Source of the DNA: Owenia fusiformis
Taxonomy: Eukaryota > Annelida > Polychaeta > Sabellida > Oweniidae
NCBI GenBank assembly: GCA_903813345.2
Contig: CAIIXF020000006.1
Location: 312,001-376,000, forward strand
Direction of reading: 5' to 3'
Length of the DNA stretch: 64,000 bases
The notes below the pieces were generated by a model. That model was not told where the DNA came from and searched no databases. It was given only the letters and a program-made list of their open reading frames with translations. Each line of letters starts with the position of its first letter. Positions within the stretch are counted from its first letter, which is position 1. The position numbers and the translations under genes were made by a program. Below, piece after piece: positions 37,250-51,300 of the stretch.

Positions 37250-37530
37250 TAATATATAAGTAACATATTGCTCTGTCTAGTGAGCATATCTCTTAAGTAA
37301 ACACACCTCAGCTCACTTTCTAAAAAAGACCAGTTATTCCAGAGAACACTTCCTCTCAGGTTATCACCTTTCTGGTGAACACCTCTCTCTAATGAACATT
37401 GCTTTCTAGTAAACACTACTTTACAGTGAATACTGCTTTCTAGTGAACATCTCTTTCTGGGATGTATTTATATCTAGCAAAAATCCCTTCCTAGTGTAAA
37501 CCATTTTCTCTAAGTGGACATTATGTGTAA
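37250..37530 (-). repeat. Degenerate 17-bp tandem array of the GAGGTGTTCAC type
   Basis: Read on the - strand, units such as TGTTCACTAGAAAGCAG, TGTTTACTAGAAAGCAA and TGTTCATTAGAGAGAGG follow one another at about 17-bp spacing. They resemble the 16-bp units at 49,130-49,205 and the GTTCCACTT units of the MITE at 31.1 kb. Confidence 0.6.
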
Positions 37531-39174
37531 ATGAAAAATAAACAATGTGTTCATTTTTATAAAGATTATGGATAACTAAAACATTGCATTCTAAATAGGA
37601 ATGTTTGTCATTAATGCCACTCTGCAGAATGATACGAGTTGTGTGCTCTGAGTCAGGAGAGAAACAGAAGTTTCTTTCAGTTTCTAAATGTCTAAAGGTA
37701 CATTGCTATCACTTCATCCACCTTTGGGTTCCATTTCAAATTCCCAAAATGCATTGCGTTTTGTTTTATTCACTGACCACCATAGCAACCTGAAAACAAT
37801 AAAATATTATCATTAAGGTATTCATGAAATTATATAGGATTACAAATTGCTTTTTTTAATTCACAATTTACGATGACGTTTAGTAATACAAGTGGCGCAA
37901 ATGGTTATTATCCCTTTTGTTTTGAAAATTGAAAAATTTTCGTCAAGAGAGATAACCTGTAAAATGTTAGCATTGCGATTAGAAATAAGAGGGATTCGAA
38001 AGGATAAATGTCACAGAGGTTATTAATACGGAAATGAAGATTCTTCCTACAAAAGACCGAAGCAATCTGTCACTTGAGATATTACCCCCTCTTCGAGAAT
38101 AAGTACTTTCTATTAACAGATCACAGTAATATAAAAGGTAATAATTGTTATATGGGGAATAAACTATAAGAAATAAATGACTCCCAAGATATTGTTCAAT
38201 CTAATTATTTCAGTTTATAATTGAAAATTATTGTTTATTGGCCCGGGTGTAAACATAAAGTATGAAAGTCAAATGTGATTTCTGTAGTCATTTTTTCAGC
38301 AATATTTCAACTCCCAACAGGCTATTCCCAGATTTTATGACACAATTATTATACAAAAAAATTATAGAAATCTTACTCATAATGCCAAGGCATTATAAAA
38401 TACCATTTTTCCGATACTTCTATACCAAGAAATAATCTTCTAAATAAAGAGCTGAAACTACTTGTAAATAATAAATAATAAAATTCCAAATTTTCAATCT
38501 TTCTACAGCGTTAAAGTCATCAAAATCAGAAATTATCAGCATATTCAACACTTATGGCTAAATTATCAATTAAAATTAATACAATAAAGATGCACAATTC
38601 CAGCTTCACAAACCGACATATAACAGTATAAAAGAAGCAATAAAACTTCTAGGTACCTAATATTGTGGTAGATAAATTCAAAAGGCAAATCATTATTTTA
38701 TGGGGCACCTCAGGGGGTTTATCTATAGCCTAACACAATTCAGAGGACATTGTATTGTTCATTTTATTATAAATCTTCATCAAACTTAGATTGTCCATTT
38801 TTATTTGAGAAATAATCATCTATAGGACCATATGGATGGAATATATAGTCTCAGCAACCCTCCCCTTAAACAATACAATACGGTTTGAATGGTATAGAAA
38901 TTGGGGTGAAAAGGCCCAGATATGTTACAGTAGCCACATTTTGCATTTTCTATGATTTTGTGCTGTTACCCTTCCATGCTTTCTATATGTTTAATAGAAA
39001 CTAAGCCCTCAGTCATATTAAACATAACTGATCAATTACTGGAATTTTTATTTTTTAATAAAAGAATTGTTGATCAACAATAAATATGCTTTTTAAAATA
39101 ATGTGCTTTTTAGGAATAGACCTTGTTGCGATTTCTTTTATTTACATGCTAATGAGTGACATACCTTTGCAAGA

Positions 39175-39339
39175 TTATGCAAATGAAGACGATGCAACAT
39201 TTTTCCGTGAGCCTGTACTACTTTCAGATAATTTACGCCCTAGTTCTGCAGCAGATTCCTCCGCCCGCTCCTTAAGCGCCACCTGGTATGCAACCTCGAA
39301 AGCTTCGCCTAGTGTCAATATAATTTCAGTCGCAGAGTC
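39175..39339 (-). CDS. ANKS1: ANKS1-type last coding exon (PTB C-terminal helix and tail)
   Basis: The - strand acceptor TGTTTCCAG precedes 39339. The exon has 54 codons and a TAA at 39175-39177: [40 protein letters not shown], then a short Ser-rich tail. The helix fills the PTB peptide groove in the family. The tail is short compared with vertebrate ANKS1, which continues with SKPIPKPRV. A GTATGT donor lies 10 nt past the stop at 39164, and a TTGTTTTCAG acceptor before 37799 suggests a possible 3'-UTR exon. AATAAA (- strand) also occurs at 39137-39142. Confidence 0.88.
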   Translation of the reverse strand, partial: DSATEIILTLGEAFEVAYQVALKERAEESAAELGRKLSESSTGSRKNVASSSFA

Positions 39340-42300
39340 CTGGAAACACAAAACGTGACACTCATGTAAAAATATATTTTATGAGAATTGGATTTCAAGA
39401 AAATTTGCGCATCTATAGCTCATAAATTGTCATCTTAAAAATTTGCATTTATTAAGTTTTGAAATGTATTTTATAGTGCAATTCAATGTCATCCAAACCT
39501 CTAAAGTTAAAATTTAGTAGCCAGTGGATGCTATGTGTGTGTTCTTTGATATCCTCTAAAACATACTTTAAATTGTTTACAAAACATATGCTTTTTGTGA
39601 AATAGAAAATGATGAAAGGCTTGGCAAACACAGTCTCACCTTTAGCAGGGAATATACCTGTGAAGATTCATGTCAACAAACCAACAAAACATTTAACATT
39701 GTGAAAAATCTACAAATATCACCCTGGACTCATAATTCAAAATGTCCGCCCCTAACTTTGCATCAATCTCCTTACAAGGTCTTAAAACATATCTTGCGAT
39801 TACAACTTTCTGTTAACACTTCTCCCAAAGATGTTTTGATACTTGCATAAAGCAGACTGTTAACGTAAAGCCTATACTCTATGACATCACAATATGTTCT
39901 CAGTTCAGCATTGTTTTATCATAGAAGGTACACGATTGCTAGGAAGGGGTAACCTGCGTGATTAAACACTCAAGAGGAATGCCCTAGTACGTAGACACAC
40001 TGGCGCTAGATATCAATTTTTAATAGGTGAAAACTTCACTCTTTTACAGCGTTTTCTTCACATACCTCTTATGGTTTACACGTGGATGAGTCGAGACTTT
40101 TGAAAAGTTAAACAAATGTGAAATACACTGTTAAACGTTGTTGATGTTCCTCGCCTGGTCTGGCTTTCAAGTGGAGCTTATTTAGTTTTAACACAGAAAG
40201 CTAAGTATCATAGAAACCTAAAGAATGGAGTGGCGCCTTGCCTGTATTAAATATGCCTGGTATTTTGGCATACCTTTAATGAATGCATCAGTATTCTTGC
40301 TACCTTAGATGCCTAATTAATCACTGCTTTTTTCAACAATTGAATCTTTGATTTTAGGGAGAGAGACTCCTCATCGGATCTCCCTTTATGCCGCAAGCAA
40401 CATTTTTGAAATATCACTATTCAGCAGTTATAAGTTTGTATAAAGATGCAGGTATGGAAATGTGGCTTAATATTGGACTGTGAATCTAAATTACATGAGT
40501 AAGTTTGTTGGTTTTGGTGAGACATATGATGCCACAGTGAAGCATCCACCTGAACTATATCCCATTGTCTCCTAAAGGAGAAGCCTCTAGGCCTCTAGAT
40601 TTCATCCTCTGCCATTTACCCATTTACCAAGTACAGTATCTAGGTATTATCCTATATTCAGGCAGTGTTTATCAATTTCTCAAAAACATGCCTAGTAAGT
40701 TCCATTATGGTATGAATATCTCAGGTTCAGAGACTAATTGTGATATATGAATATTTGAGCTAAAAATACACATATACCAGAACTTAGTCAAGTCTCCAAA
40801 GTTCAAAAATGTCCATAACAATCTGACCACTATCCCGCAGCTCTAGAAGGGGGCCTATGAAGAGACTTCAATCTGACCAAAATACAACCCAGAGGAATTT
40901 GTTTACGCTTTGAAATTGGTGAAAATCGAAGAGACAATGCACCAATGAGATCAAGAGATTTTGAAGATGTCTTTGGGTGTCTTAAAGCTAGCTCCGTGAC
41001 CTTTGTTGATAATTGTCACACAACATCAAAGTAAACACAACCATTTTTTCTCACACGAAATTCAAAACTTTATATTGCATTTTATACTCTAACTATTCAA
41101 AAATTAAAAGATACTGTTCATTTCGGGGGAAGTTTTATATACTTTAAAGCATGGATTAAAGGGTCTGCAGACAGAATCTTCTCAGTTCTATCATTATTGC
41201 ATTATTTCATAAAATAAACAACAAGGCTAGCATGATATCTGGAAGGGGCACCTACCACTTGACGATTCTCTGAAATAGTCCTGTTGCAGGCATAATAGCT
41301 GACAGACAGTTCTTTGCATATTAAATTCTTTCACCTCGTTGGATTTCAAGTCCAAAATAATTTTAACCAACCCAAATCCACCAAAACCTTGAGGTAGGTA
41401 ACCCTCATTTTTTATTCATTAAAATATTTTAATTAAAAAATATCTCTCAAATTTTTATTAGAAATTTCAATAAAGAAATAAATTTATATGCATGTCAAAA
41501 ACACAAAACATAAACTAGTGATATGTAGAATTAGTCAGATTGTTTGGTAAGGCCATAATATATCATATGGTATCACTGGGATCTCCCAAGGAGACATCTT
41601 TCAGCAAGAAAGGAAACAAGTCAAAGTCAATATTCTATAGTATTATTTATTTTCTTTATCATTTATTTGGACACATGATTTTAAATTTTAAAATAGCAAT
41701 ATAACAATGTATGCTCACAATTATATTTTCTTAGGTTTGTAACAACAGGCTTGATTACTTCATTACTATGTTACATAACTGTGAAGTACATGCCGATTCA
41801 TATTTATAAAACATGAATTCTCAAATCAATTAGCTCCTGAGGGAGAAGTCTCACAAACTAGGAGACATGAAAACCTCCCTGAAAACTATCTTTCCCAAGT
41901 GTTGAATCATTGAAGTATTTTGAGGCATTTTCTAATTAGTCTCATGTAAATTCCTTTCTCTCCCTCACATCTTCTTACTTAAGAATACAACTGAAGTGTG
42001 AAATTTGCTCTCTGATCTCAATACTCGAACAGATTTGCTCTAAAGCTAAAAATGGAAACACAAAGTGTAACAATCAACGTAGTAGCTCCTAAATGCCTGC
42101 TTCGTTCAGTTTCAAGTCACATCACAGATTCAGCACTCCGAGAAAAACTGGCCAACATTTACGCTACTTGCTTTTACTGTCACAATAATTACTTGTCTAT
42201 TGGGTAAAATAATCATTACATCTTTCTGTAAGAGGTAATTAAAGTTGGAAGATCTTGCAGAATAAAAAGTGGTTTCCTTAATTCTTTAACCCAATTGCAT

Positions 42301-45300
42301 CAATATTCAAGGAAAATGGAGACGTTTTCTTGTTCTGTATTTCCGATATTTCTTTTAACTCTAAAATATAGACACATTTTTTCTCTATTTAATTTTAATT
42401 AAGCGACTGAAACATATGTGTTTCTTGTGAGAGAGAATTGGAAAGTTTAGAGTATCACCAGAATACAAAATGTCATCTTTTATCTGTGAGTTTGTCACCA
42501 GAGGTAGGACATTTGATACTGTTGTTCTATTATCGTGTAATACCAGTGAGAATTGTGATACTCTCTCATTCACTGAAACCCCTAGGCCATTTTAGTTCAG
42601 AAAATTCAGAAAATGTGAACACCACACTTCATTTTTTATAATTTTATCTTCTCTATGTTTTGTGGGTATTTGTTATTTTTCAGGATCCCCATTGCTTCAG
42701 AAAATCCAGAAAATGTGAATACCACACTTCATATTTATTTTTATAATTTTGTCTTCTCTATGTTTTGAGGGTATTTATTATTTTTCAGGATCCTGATTGT
42801 TTCAGAAAATTCAGAAAATATGAAAACCATATCATTTCTATTAATTTCATCATTTGTCTTCAATTCTATATGGTTTTTGGGGATTTGTTTTTACTCGGAA
42901 TCCTGAGATTTTGAAATATAGTTTTAATTATTTTCAATAAATCTGCCAAAATATTCAAATGGATCAAAAACTCAATTACCTTGTATGAAGAACTAATCTA
43001 CTAATCTATATTTAATTGCGTTGCAAAATTTTGAAGAAAACTTGGGCAATTTCTTTGAATATCTCGATCCTATTTGAGATCATTGTATTATATTACCCAC
43101 TATAAATTAGGAGCTTAACGATGACAGACTTTTAATTTCATTCTATTTCCCATCATACATCATTCTGTGGCTTTTAGAAGCCGTCAAATGAAGCGTCACA
43201 GTTGATAGGCTCAAAATAACGATGAATGAATATTACATCATATTGCCATTTGTTAGGAGGACTGGAAAGTAAGTTAAGCTGTGAACCCTGCAAGTGTGTA
43301 TTTCCATAGTGTTATCAAAAGGCACAAAGGGTAACATTTGAAATATTCAAAAATAAACACATATACAAAATACCCCTATTATATCACCCTCTATATAATC
43401 AAATCACATTTGTTAATAAGTGAGACAGATATAACACATTTAAAGGTGACGATAAGTCACATTTGTGTATATCTATGTTCAGATATTTCATTTTTACAGG
43501 GTCAGGAGATAGATGAAATCTAAATAGCACTAAGTGTCATATTTAGTAGAGTAAGCCAGTATAAACTTCATGTATAATAACAAAAATACAATGAAATACA
43601 TGATTTTTAGGGGAGGGGGTCAGCTATTAGAACAATGATTAAAAGGAAAAAATCCCAATAATCAACTTATTGTTGAATATGAGGAAATGAGGTGATAAGA
43701 TAAATATGCGGGATGTGAGAGCCACTCCATCTATGGTATCTTTAGTTGCAAAAATACTAGTTGTTTATTTTTGTACCAGGCAACAAACTGTGCATATTCT
43801 ATGCAGTGATTTAAAAATTCTTTGCAAAATATCACATAACATTCTTCACATTGGCTTTTATTATACTACAAAGTACTTCAAAGAAATTTTGCAAAATATA
43901 AAAACTTACAAAACATTTTACTTGGATATATACAAAATCTGGACATGTTTTTAATTATTAAAAATAATTGAAATTACAAAGTATAGCCTGTCATACTCTT
44001 TGATTGCAATCAATTAGGGACTGATAAAAATGACAAGTGCAGTACTGAGAGTCAACATTACTAACTACAAACATAGAACTGCTGTCTGTGGATCTCTAAA
44101 CAATTATTAATCCCTTGTCTTCCTTCTCATGTATTAACAATAGAAAACACTATGAAAATACATGAAATATGGGAGAAATACATGGACACGGGACAAACCA
44201 TTGTGGCTGTTACTAGAAAATGAACAAAATGTAGTTATTATTCATGTAGTAATAAAAATATCAAAAGAGTATACTCAATGGACTACTGATGGTCCTTGAC
44301 TCTGCTAAAAGGGATAGTTGTTATAAACCATATGTGATGGGAAGATTCTGTCTCCCGTTTCCATAGCAACCAGCTCAATGGAGACTCGGATTAAACCACA
44401 TTATAATCACCCAAATGTCTTTTCCTTGTAGCCAGGAGATATTATTTACCTTACGTCGCGTTTAATGTACAAAATTGCCGTTGAATCAAGACATCGTAGT
44501 CCCAAAGGATAAATAACAGAATCGTTAATAAAATTAATATTTGTGTGTCTGTTTACTGATTTGTTTTGGGAGCAGAGAACTCTGTTTTCCGTATGAAAAT
44601 TCAATTTCTTTCCCAGCATGACGCTGATGCGTTCAATTTGTATATGTATTGTTATTAGCGGGATATTTCCCTCAAGCAATGCTATAATTATATTATATTA
44701 TTGTAAACTATCTTCAAATTGCGGAAACAGAAATCTAAGATTATATTACCCAGTGACAAATTGTGTGACAGACCAAACTGTACTTAATTTTTCGCCAATA
44801 AAAATAATTCCCAATTATTTGAAATGACGTTAAAGCGACTCCACAATTCCAGTCTTTTTATAATGATGAGAAATGTTTTTTGGGGAATAACCTAATTATC
44901 CTGGAATAAATTAAATATAGTTAGAGGTGAATAAATAACTATACAATTATTTTGAAATTAACTCCAAATGAATCAGAAATCATTTCCACTTGGATTTTTT
45001 ACATGATGTATTTTGGGAATTTTTCAGAAGATCTAAAATCAACCAAAATAACTAACTAAACCATCCTGTATCCCATAGCACTCATTTTGGGATCCAATTT
45101 GAATAATTTGAGTTCAAACTTTTAATTATATCTTCAAGAATTTTTCACATATGTCAAATTAACTAGCTAATAAAGAGATCCTATTAAAAGTAGGAGGGTC
45201 CAAACTCCAAACAATTAACACATTCTACCTTAAAAATACCCGTCATTTTCCCCTCACAGAAACTCGCCTAAATTCAGAATTCAATCGGCCTTAAATGATT

Positions 45301-48300
45301 TCTAATGGTGGTATCTATTGATGGAAAATAATAAAGATACAACTTGGTATTGTGGACAATAGAATTGGTGTTTCTATTAATATTCTCTATGACATGGATA
45401 TCTTTTCTCCCATTGTCATCTACACCCTTCGCAGACACTTAGACGCCACTTCAGAAAATCCTCAAAAAGTCATGTTACCATGGAAACTAACACGAAATAA
45501 CAAGGAATATTGGCCAGGTACATAAAAGAAAAATACTTGCTCATTAAAGATCATCAGTTTTCTTTTAAATGGATATGAAAATTATGGGATTTATTTTCGA
45601 TTAAAGTTCTCTCTACTCCTAAAACATGGCTGCCAAATTGTTACTGTTTGAGTTGCTTATACTTTGTCAATAAATTACCAAAAACTGTCTCCTTGACAAA
45701 TCAAACAATTTATGATAAACATTATGATGAGACCCTAAATAAAAGTAAATAAAACGCTACATCAACCCCTATTGTCTATCATTTCTAACTTTATCCACTA
45801 AAATTAACATTCAATTAATGTAACTTCCCAAAGCATTACACAAAACAACATACAATATACCAAGTTTTACATCAGAAATATTAAGGACTATGAAAAAAAA
45901 GTTGGCATCTGGTTTTTTGAAGTGGATTTTGATTTTTTTATAAGTATAATATAAAGTTGATATAATGAAGCTATTGTTGTTTTCTTCATAATACTTCTAA
46001 TTCATAAAGCAGGTGATTATTCTATGAGTTTAAGTGCCTCGAGGAAGTAAATAAAGATTATTCGATTTTCTTTTTTTTAATTATCCTAATATAAGAATGT
46101 TATTAGGTGGGCCAAAATGTCATTATTTCTCTTATGCCCGAATGTGCCTTACGACAGAATAAAAGGAATTTTAAATGTACCAATGAAATGGCTGCATCAC
46201 TGTCATGCTGTAATATAAATTCTAGATAAAATAAAAATAAAAAGAATAAGTTGGACCCTGTTAAAAGTATCTGCTCTCCAACTGTTTCGATAATAATTTA
46301 AGCCATTGTAGCTCAAAAAAGGATTTACAGTAGCTATATGATGGTGCAAATACAACTCCATGTGAATTTACAGTAGCTATATGATGGCGCACTCATATGT
46401 GTCCATGTGGATTTACAGTAGCTATATGATGGCGCACTCATATGCATCCATATGGATTTACAGTAGCTATATGATGGCACACATATACAAGTCCATGTAA
46501 ATTTACAGTAGCTATATGATGGCACACATATACAAGTCCATGTGGATTTACAGTAGCTATATGATGGCACACATATACAAGTCCATGTGGATTTACAGTA
46601 GCTATATGAGTACACTTATATGCGTCCATGTGGATTTACAGTAGCTATATGATTGTGAATGCTGGCTAGATGATGACAGATAATAGCAATTAATCTGACT
46701 TGAATTACAATAATTATGATATTAGCAGGCTGGCAATATGTTCTTACCTGTGCACCTGATAATTTACCTGTCATCCAGGTATCATCCTTTAATTAAAGGT
46801 GAGATGATAACCCAGGTAAAACAACATGACAAATTTTCTCCCATTAGAAAATTAGAAAAGCAAAGTTTTATAGATAATCTGTCAAAGATAAAATCATTGT
46901 TAATTCATTCTTCAGTATTCATCGTTTCAGTATTTGTCATTTTTCAGTATTTGTCATTTTTCAGTATTCGTCATTTTTCAGTGTTAAGGGTTAATCTGGT
47001 AGAATAGTGGGAGAAATATCAGGAAATGTTATCTTCGAATCAATCAGCACATAAAACACTTAAACAAAAGGGTATCATCATTAATTCTAAATCGTGAAAA
47101 GAAAAAACAAAATGGGATCATGTTAATACTAATGTAGTTAGACGAGTGTGTAAAACAGAACAGATTTCATCAAACAGAATCTTGCATTTTTACCAAAGCA
47201 GACAGCTGTTATATAAAAATCTAATAAAAAATGCAGAGCTGTTATGTTTTGAAAGGAGTTTAATCTATATGACCCTAGTGATTAATAACAAATCATCGCA
47301 TCACCAAGGATGTAATTTTTCTAAAAAACAATATCTAATAAAAATTAATTTTCAAATATGTCAAGAACTTTAAGATAGGCGCTGGGAGCTTTAATGGGTA
47401 TTTTATAACGTATAACACAAGTATAATGCACCCTTGAAGGGGGTCCCACAGATAAAAAATGATATTTTATGGCTTGGGTTTTCATAAAAGGAACAGTTGA
47501 ACCTTCATTGATATCTCAATTTAGCAAACTTTTGAAAATTATGATCCGCATAAAATAGAATAGAAATGATATATTTTGAAGTTTGGAGTTTTTATTAGAA
47601 CAAGGTTTACCATATATTTTTTATACTATATGTGATTTAGAATAGACATTTCTTCAATATAACATTTTTAATTGCTAATTTTCACATTAAGCATTAATTA
47701 TTTGACATTTTCTGGAGATTAATATGACAGGTTATTTTACATCTACTAAAGTCAAATTATAATTTATCCGTTTTAATCAAGATATCATTTTTAATATAAG
47801 ATACCCCACTGTTAAACCTTGCCCAGAATGTCAACTTCAATTATGCAAAAATAAAAGAATAGAATAATTCCAAAACAGTAATTATGAATATTATATTTAT
47901 TAATTTTATCAAAAATTGTTTGCAACAAAATCAAAATATGCAGCATCTGAACAATTAAGTGACAAAAATCCAATGTAATTTTAATATTGAAGTTGTTAAG
48001 TGGCTAGTTTTTGGCTTCATGTCTTCCTTCCATCAGCTAATTCCACATTTCCCTTCCACATTTTATTTCAAAATATAGTATATACATTTTCAACCAAGAT
48101 ACATTGAAATTACCAAGTCACATAAATAAATAAAATATTTTCAAACAGACACCACATCACAGCAACCTTACATCTACAGGTGTACAAAATTCATCATATT
48201 TCAATTTCACCCGCAATATTTGATGGCAATCTCCACAAAATTCTCCAAAACCGCTGTATAGCCTTTTGGCCCAGGTAAATTGGCCCCAGCAGGGTGCCTA

Positions 48301-51300
48301 TACATGCAAACTGGGTAGTAATTACACTCACATTTGGGTTGGCACTTTTTAGGCAGGCTGGAGATTAACTGCAATATAACTGCCGTTATTTTTCAACACT
48401 TCAGTTGTCATGACTACGGTGTATTCTACTTTAGACTTCGATTTCAAACATTGTCCCATAACCCACAAATCCAAGTCACCCCACAAAAAGGCCGTCTTTA
48501 TGAGAAGAAATATTCCGATTTGCCTCTTTGAATGAGCAAAAAACATCTCATATGTGATCTTCATATACCGCAGTATTATGGGAATATTTCTAGAATGGTT
48601 TTAGGAATTTTATCTCAATGCAAAAACTTAATGTCAAATCTGGATAAAATAGGAAGTAAGTTTTTAATTTAAAAAAACATTAATTTTGATGGCACTTACA
48701 ATAGGTGTCAAATCATTCATAAAATTTAAGCTTATCATATTTTTTCGTCGAATTTAAGAAGGACAGCATTAAAATATGTGACAGGAAAATTAGAAGTGAG
48801 GGAGGTAATGGAGCTATCCCATGGTTAGTAATTACAAGAGAGGGAGGTAATGGAGCTATCCCATGGTTAGTAATTACAAGAGAGGGATCCGATTAAATGT
48901 TGGGAGAACCTCTCTTGAATACTTCTCTGTTATTCAGTTAAAATAATTGTTTCCATATAGAGCAAAACCCGTCTTATTTGAACATTGCCGGGACCAGATA
49001 ATAGTGTTTACTTTGAGAGGTGTTCCTGCTGAGAGGTGTTCACCAGGTGTTCACACTGACATGTTGATACATTCAGATGTGATTATATGAGTTTAAAATG
49101 AAAGTAGCTAACATTGAGATGTGTCAATGTTGAGAGGTGTTCACATTGAGAGGTGTTCACATTTAGAGGTGTTCTCATTGAAAGGTATTCACATTTAGAG
49201 GTTTTAACAACATTGGAGCCATGAAACATTCAGAATTTGGTTCTGAAAAAATGCTCATGTTCATTTTAGACAGGAATTTACTGGCTTGAATGTGTATAAT
49301 CTTACATCAAACGATTCCTCTTATTAAAACAACATACAACAAGGCATTAAAATAACAAAACGTTCACACCTAGTAAGTAAAGCAAATAGTTAAAAAAAGT
49401 GCAAAAATTATTACAGATACTGATCAATGAATCACTTAAATCAATAGTTGTAATCATAGATACAGCTAGCTGTATCATAGTAAAGGAACAATGGACTTAG
49501 GGATTCTTGACTTTATGAACGTTTCTGTTAATGATGCCCAGATTTCCTTGGTGACATGAAAACGTAAAACAGAAATGCCATATTTAATTCAAATGACTTC
49601 TAGTTTCATAGACTATTAAAAAAATGATGACCAAAATAGGAGCATTAATTGCAATTTTATTACTTGACGCTAGATTAAAGGATTACTAATTCTATGGATG
49701 GAAAATCTAAAAATGTGTAAAGGCATCATAAAAAACAAGTTTCATTGACAAGTCATCATTTTACACATGCAAAAACTTGAAAAGTTCTCTTGTGATAATT
49801 AGATTAAAACAATTTGTTAACAGATTTATTAATACCTGCTCTTGAACTAGTAATTGTAGAAAAAAATACAAGTGAATTTGAAGAAAATTATTAAGCTCTG
49901 TTCAGTTTGGAAGATATGTTTTAGAAAATCTATAAATACAAGTGGGTAGAGCACCAGCAGTATCAAATCTTTCTTTATATTTAGAGAGATATTGTAACTG
50001 TTATAGATGCTTATGACAATAGCCTCATCCGATATGAAAATGCTTAATTCCCAAATCTTCAAAATGTACCATCAATAATCCATACAAGTGCGTCCACAGA
50101 TTAAACTGCCATTAATAACTAAAGAGTCCTTGACGAGGCAATGTAGCGCACTGGAAATCGACAAAATACGCACCAACGTGTGGTGGTTCATGAAAATAAG
50201 ACATGTGTGCCTCAACTGCGCTCAATGGCACAAGAAGCACTTGACGTTGCGATTGTTATTTTACAAACTAACCGAAGTTTTTGGAATAATGAGTAAAGTA
50301 AACTACATTCTATTGCAGTTTATATGCTAAATATTTAATAGTGCCAATCCTGAATGAAATTTCGAGTATCTAGATTGTAGACAAGAGTCCTTTACAACCC
50401 ATAAGAGTCTCTCAAAAGTGTGGAATAGTTCACTTCCCTTACAATGAGTTTTCAACATTTTTTCACAATATTTCATATAATCTTGAGCAAAAGCATTGAA
50501 AATACAACTTAACATGGAGTTACATATAGAGTGTATTATATTTTTTCAGAACAGTTGTGCAATTATCTAAAACATTTAAACTTTGTCGATGAATCGAAAG
50601 ATATATGGAATCATTTAAAATTACGTATGAAGGAGATAAATAAAGAAATAGTTTTGAAGTTCTATAATTGTTCTAAATAAAATAGCATCTAACATAATTC
50701 CAATAAAATAAAGTCCAATTTTCTATAAATTGTGTTTGAAAAGATTACGCTAACAGCTTGCACTTAAGTCAGAAAGTGGTTTTTGTGTCAAATTAGCCAA
50801 ATCAAAACCCGACAACTGTTTACCTCTATGTTGGGGCTTGTTGGTACCACTGTGACGATACATCTATTTCTATGCCAGTCTACAATAACTCAATACCCCA
50901 CCCTGAAGATCAATTCATTCAAACAATACTGAATTCAAAATGAAGAAATTGAAATTAAGTTTTTATAAATTGTCGATATGGACAGAAGCCTGTTTAGTGT
51001 ATAATGATATATTAATATGGATTGTGAACTGGCGTCATACGAGATCTCTGAAAGGACACAGGAGAACAACGCTACACAAACCAAATTAAACTTGATTTTC
51101 TTTCAAGATTGTTTGAGGAAACATGTGGCACAATGTCAATTGATCAGTATAGAAACAGGAAATAATGATTTAAAGATTTTATTTGTGGTATCACCTACAT
51201 AATTCATTGTTTTATAATTTATACTCACAGGAGGGAGTCTTCCACTTTCTCAATATCGATAACATGAAATGAATAAATCCCTATGTAGATGTATAAATAA

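Larger units (their letters stand above)
28900..37760. other. Intergenic region between converging Pax6 and ANKS1 genes
   Basis: No coding exon is recognised. It contains the repeat array at 30,240-30,640, the MITE at 31,087-31,251, a G13 run at 36,360-36,372 and the degenerate array at 37,250-37,530. Segments around 32,200-33,800 are less AT-rich and repeat-free and could be distal Pax6 control DNA, but nothing in the sequence proves this. The ANKS1 3' UTR may extend into the right end. Confidence 0.5.

Noticed and set aside
39086-39358. 90-codon + strand frame
   Set aside because: Antisense shadow of the last ANKS1-type coding exon.
39880-39894. Third copy of TATGACATCACAATA, as found twice at the Pax6 stop
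   Set aside because: A single 15-mer match 12 kb away is expected by chance in a window this size.
46334-46629. Repetitive 93- and 63-codon frames on the - strand
   Set aside because: Fully explained by the 45-bp tandem repeat, whose period is divisible by three.
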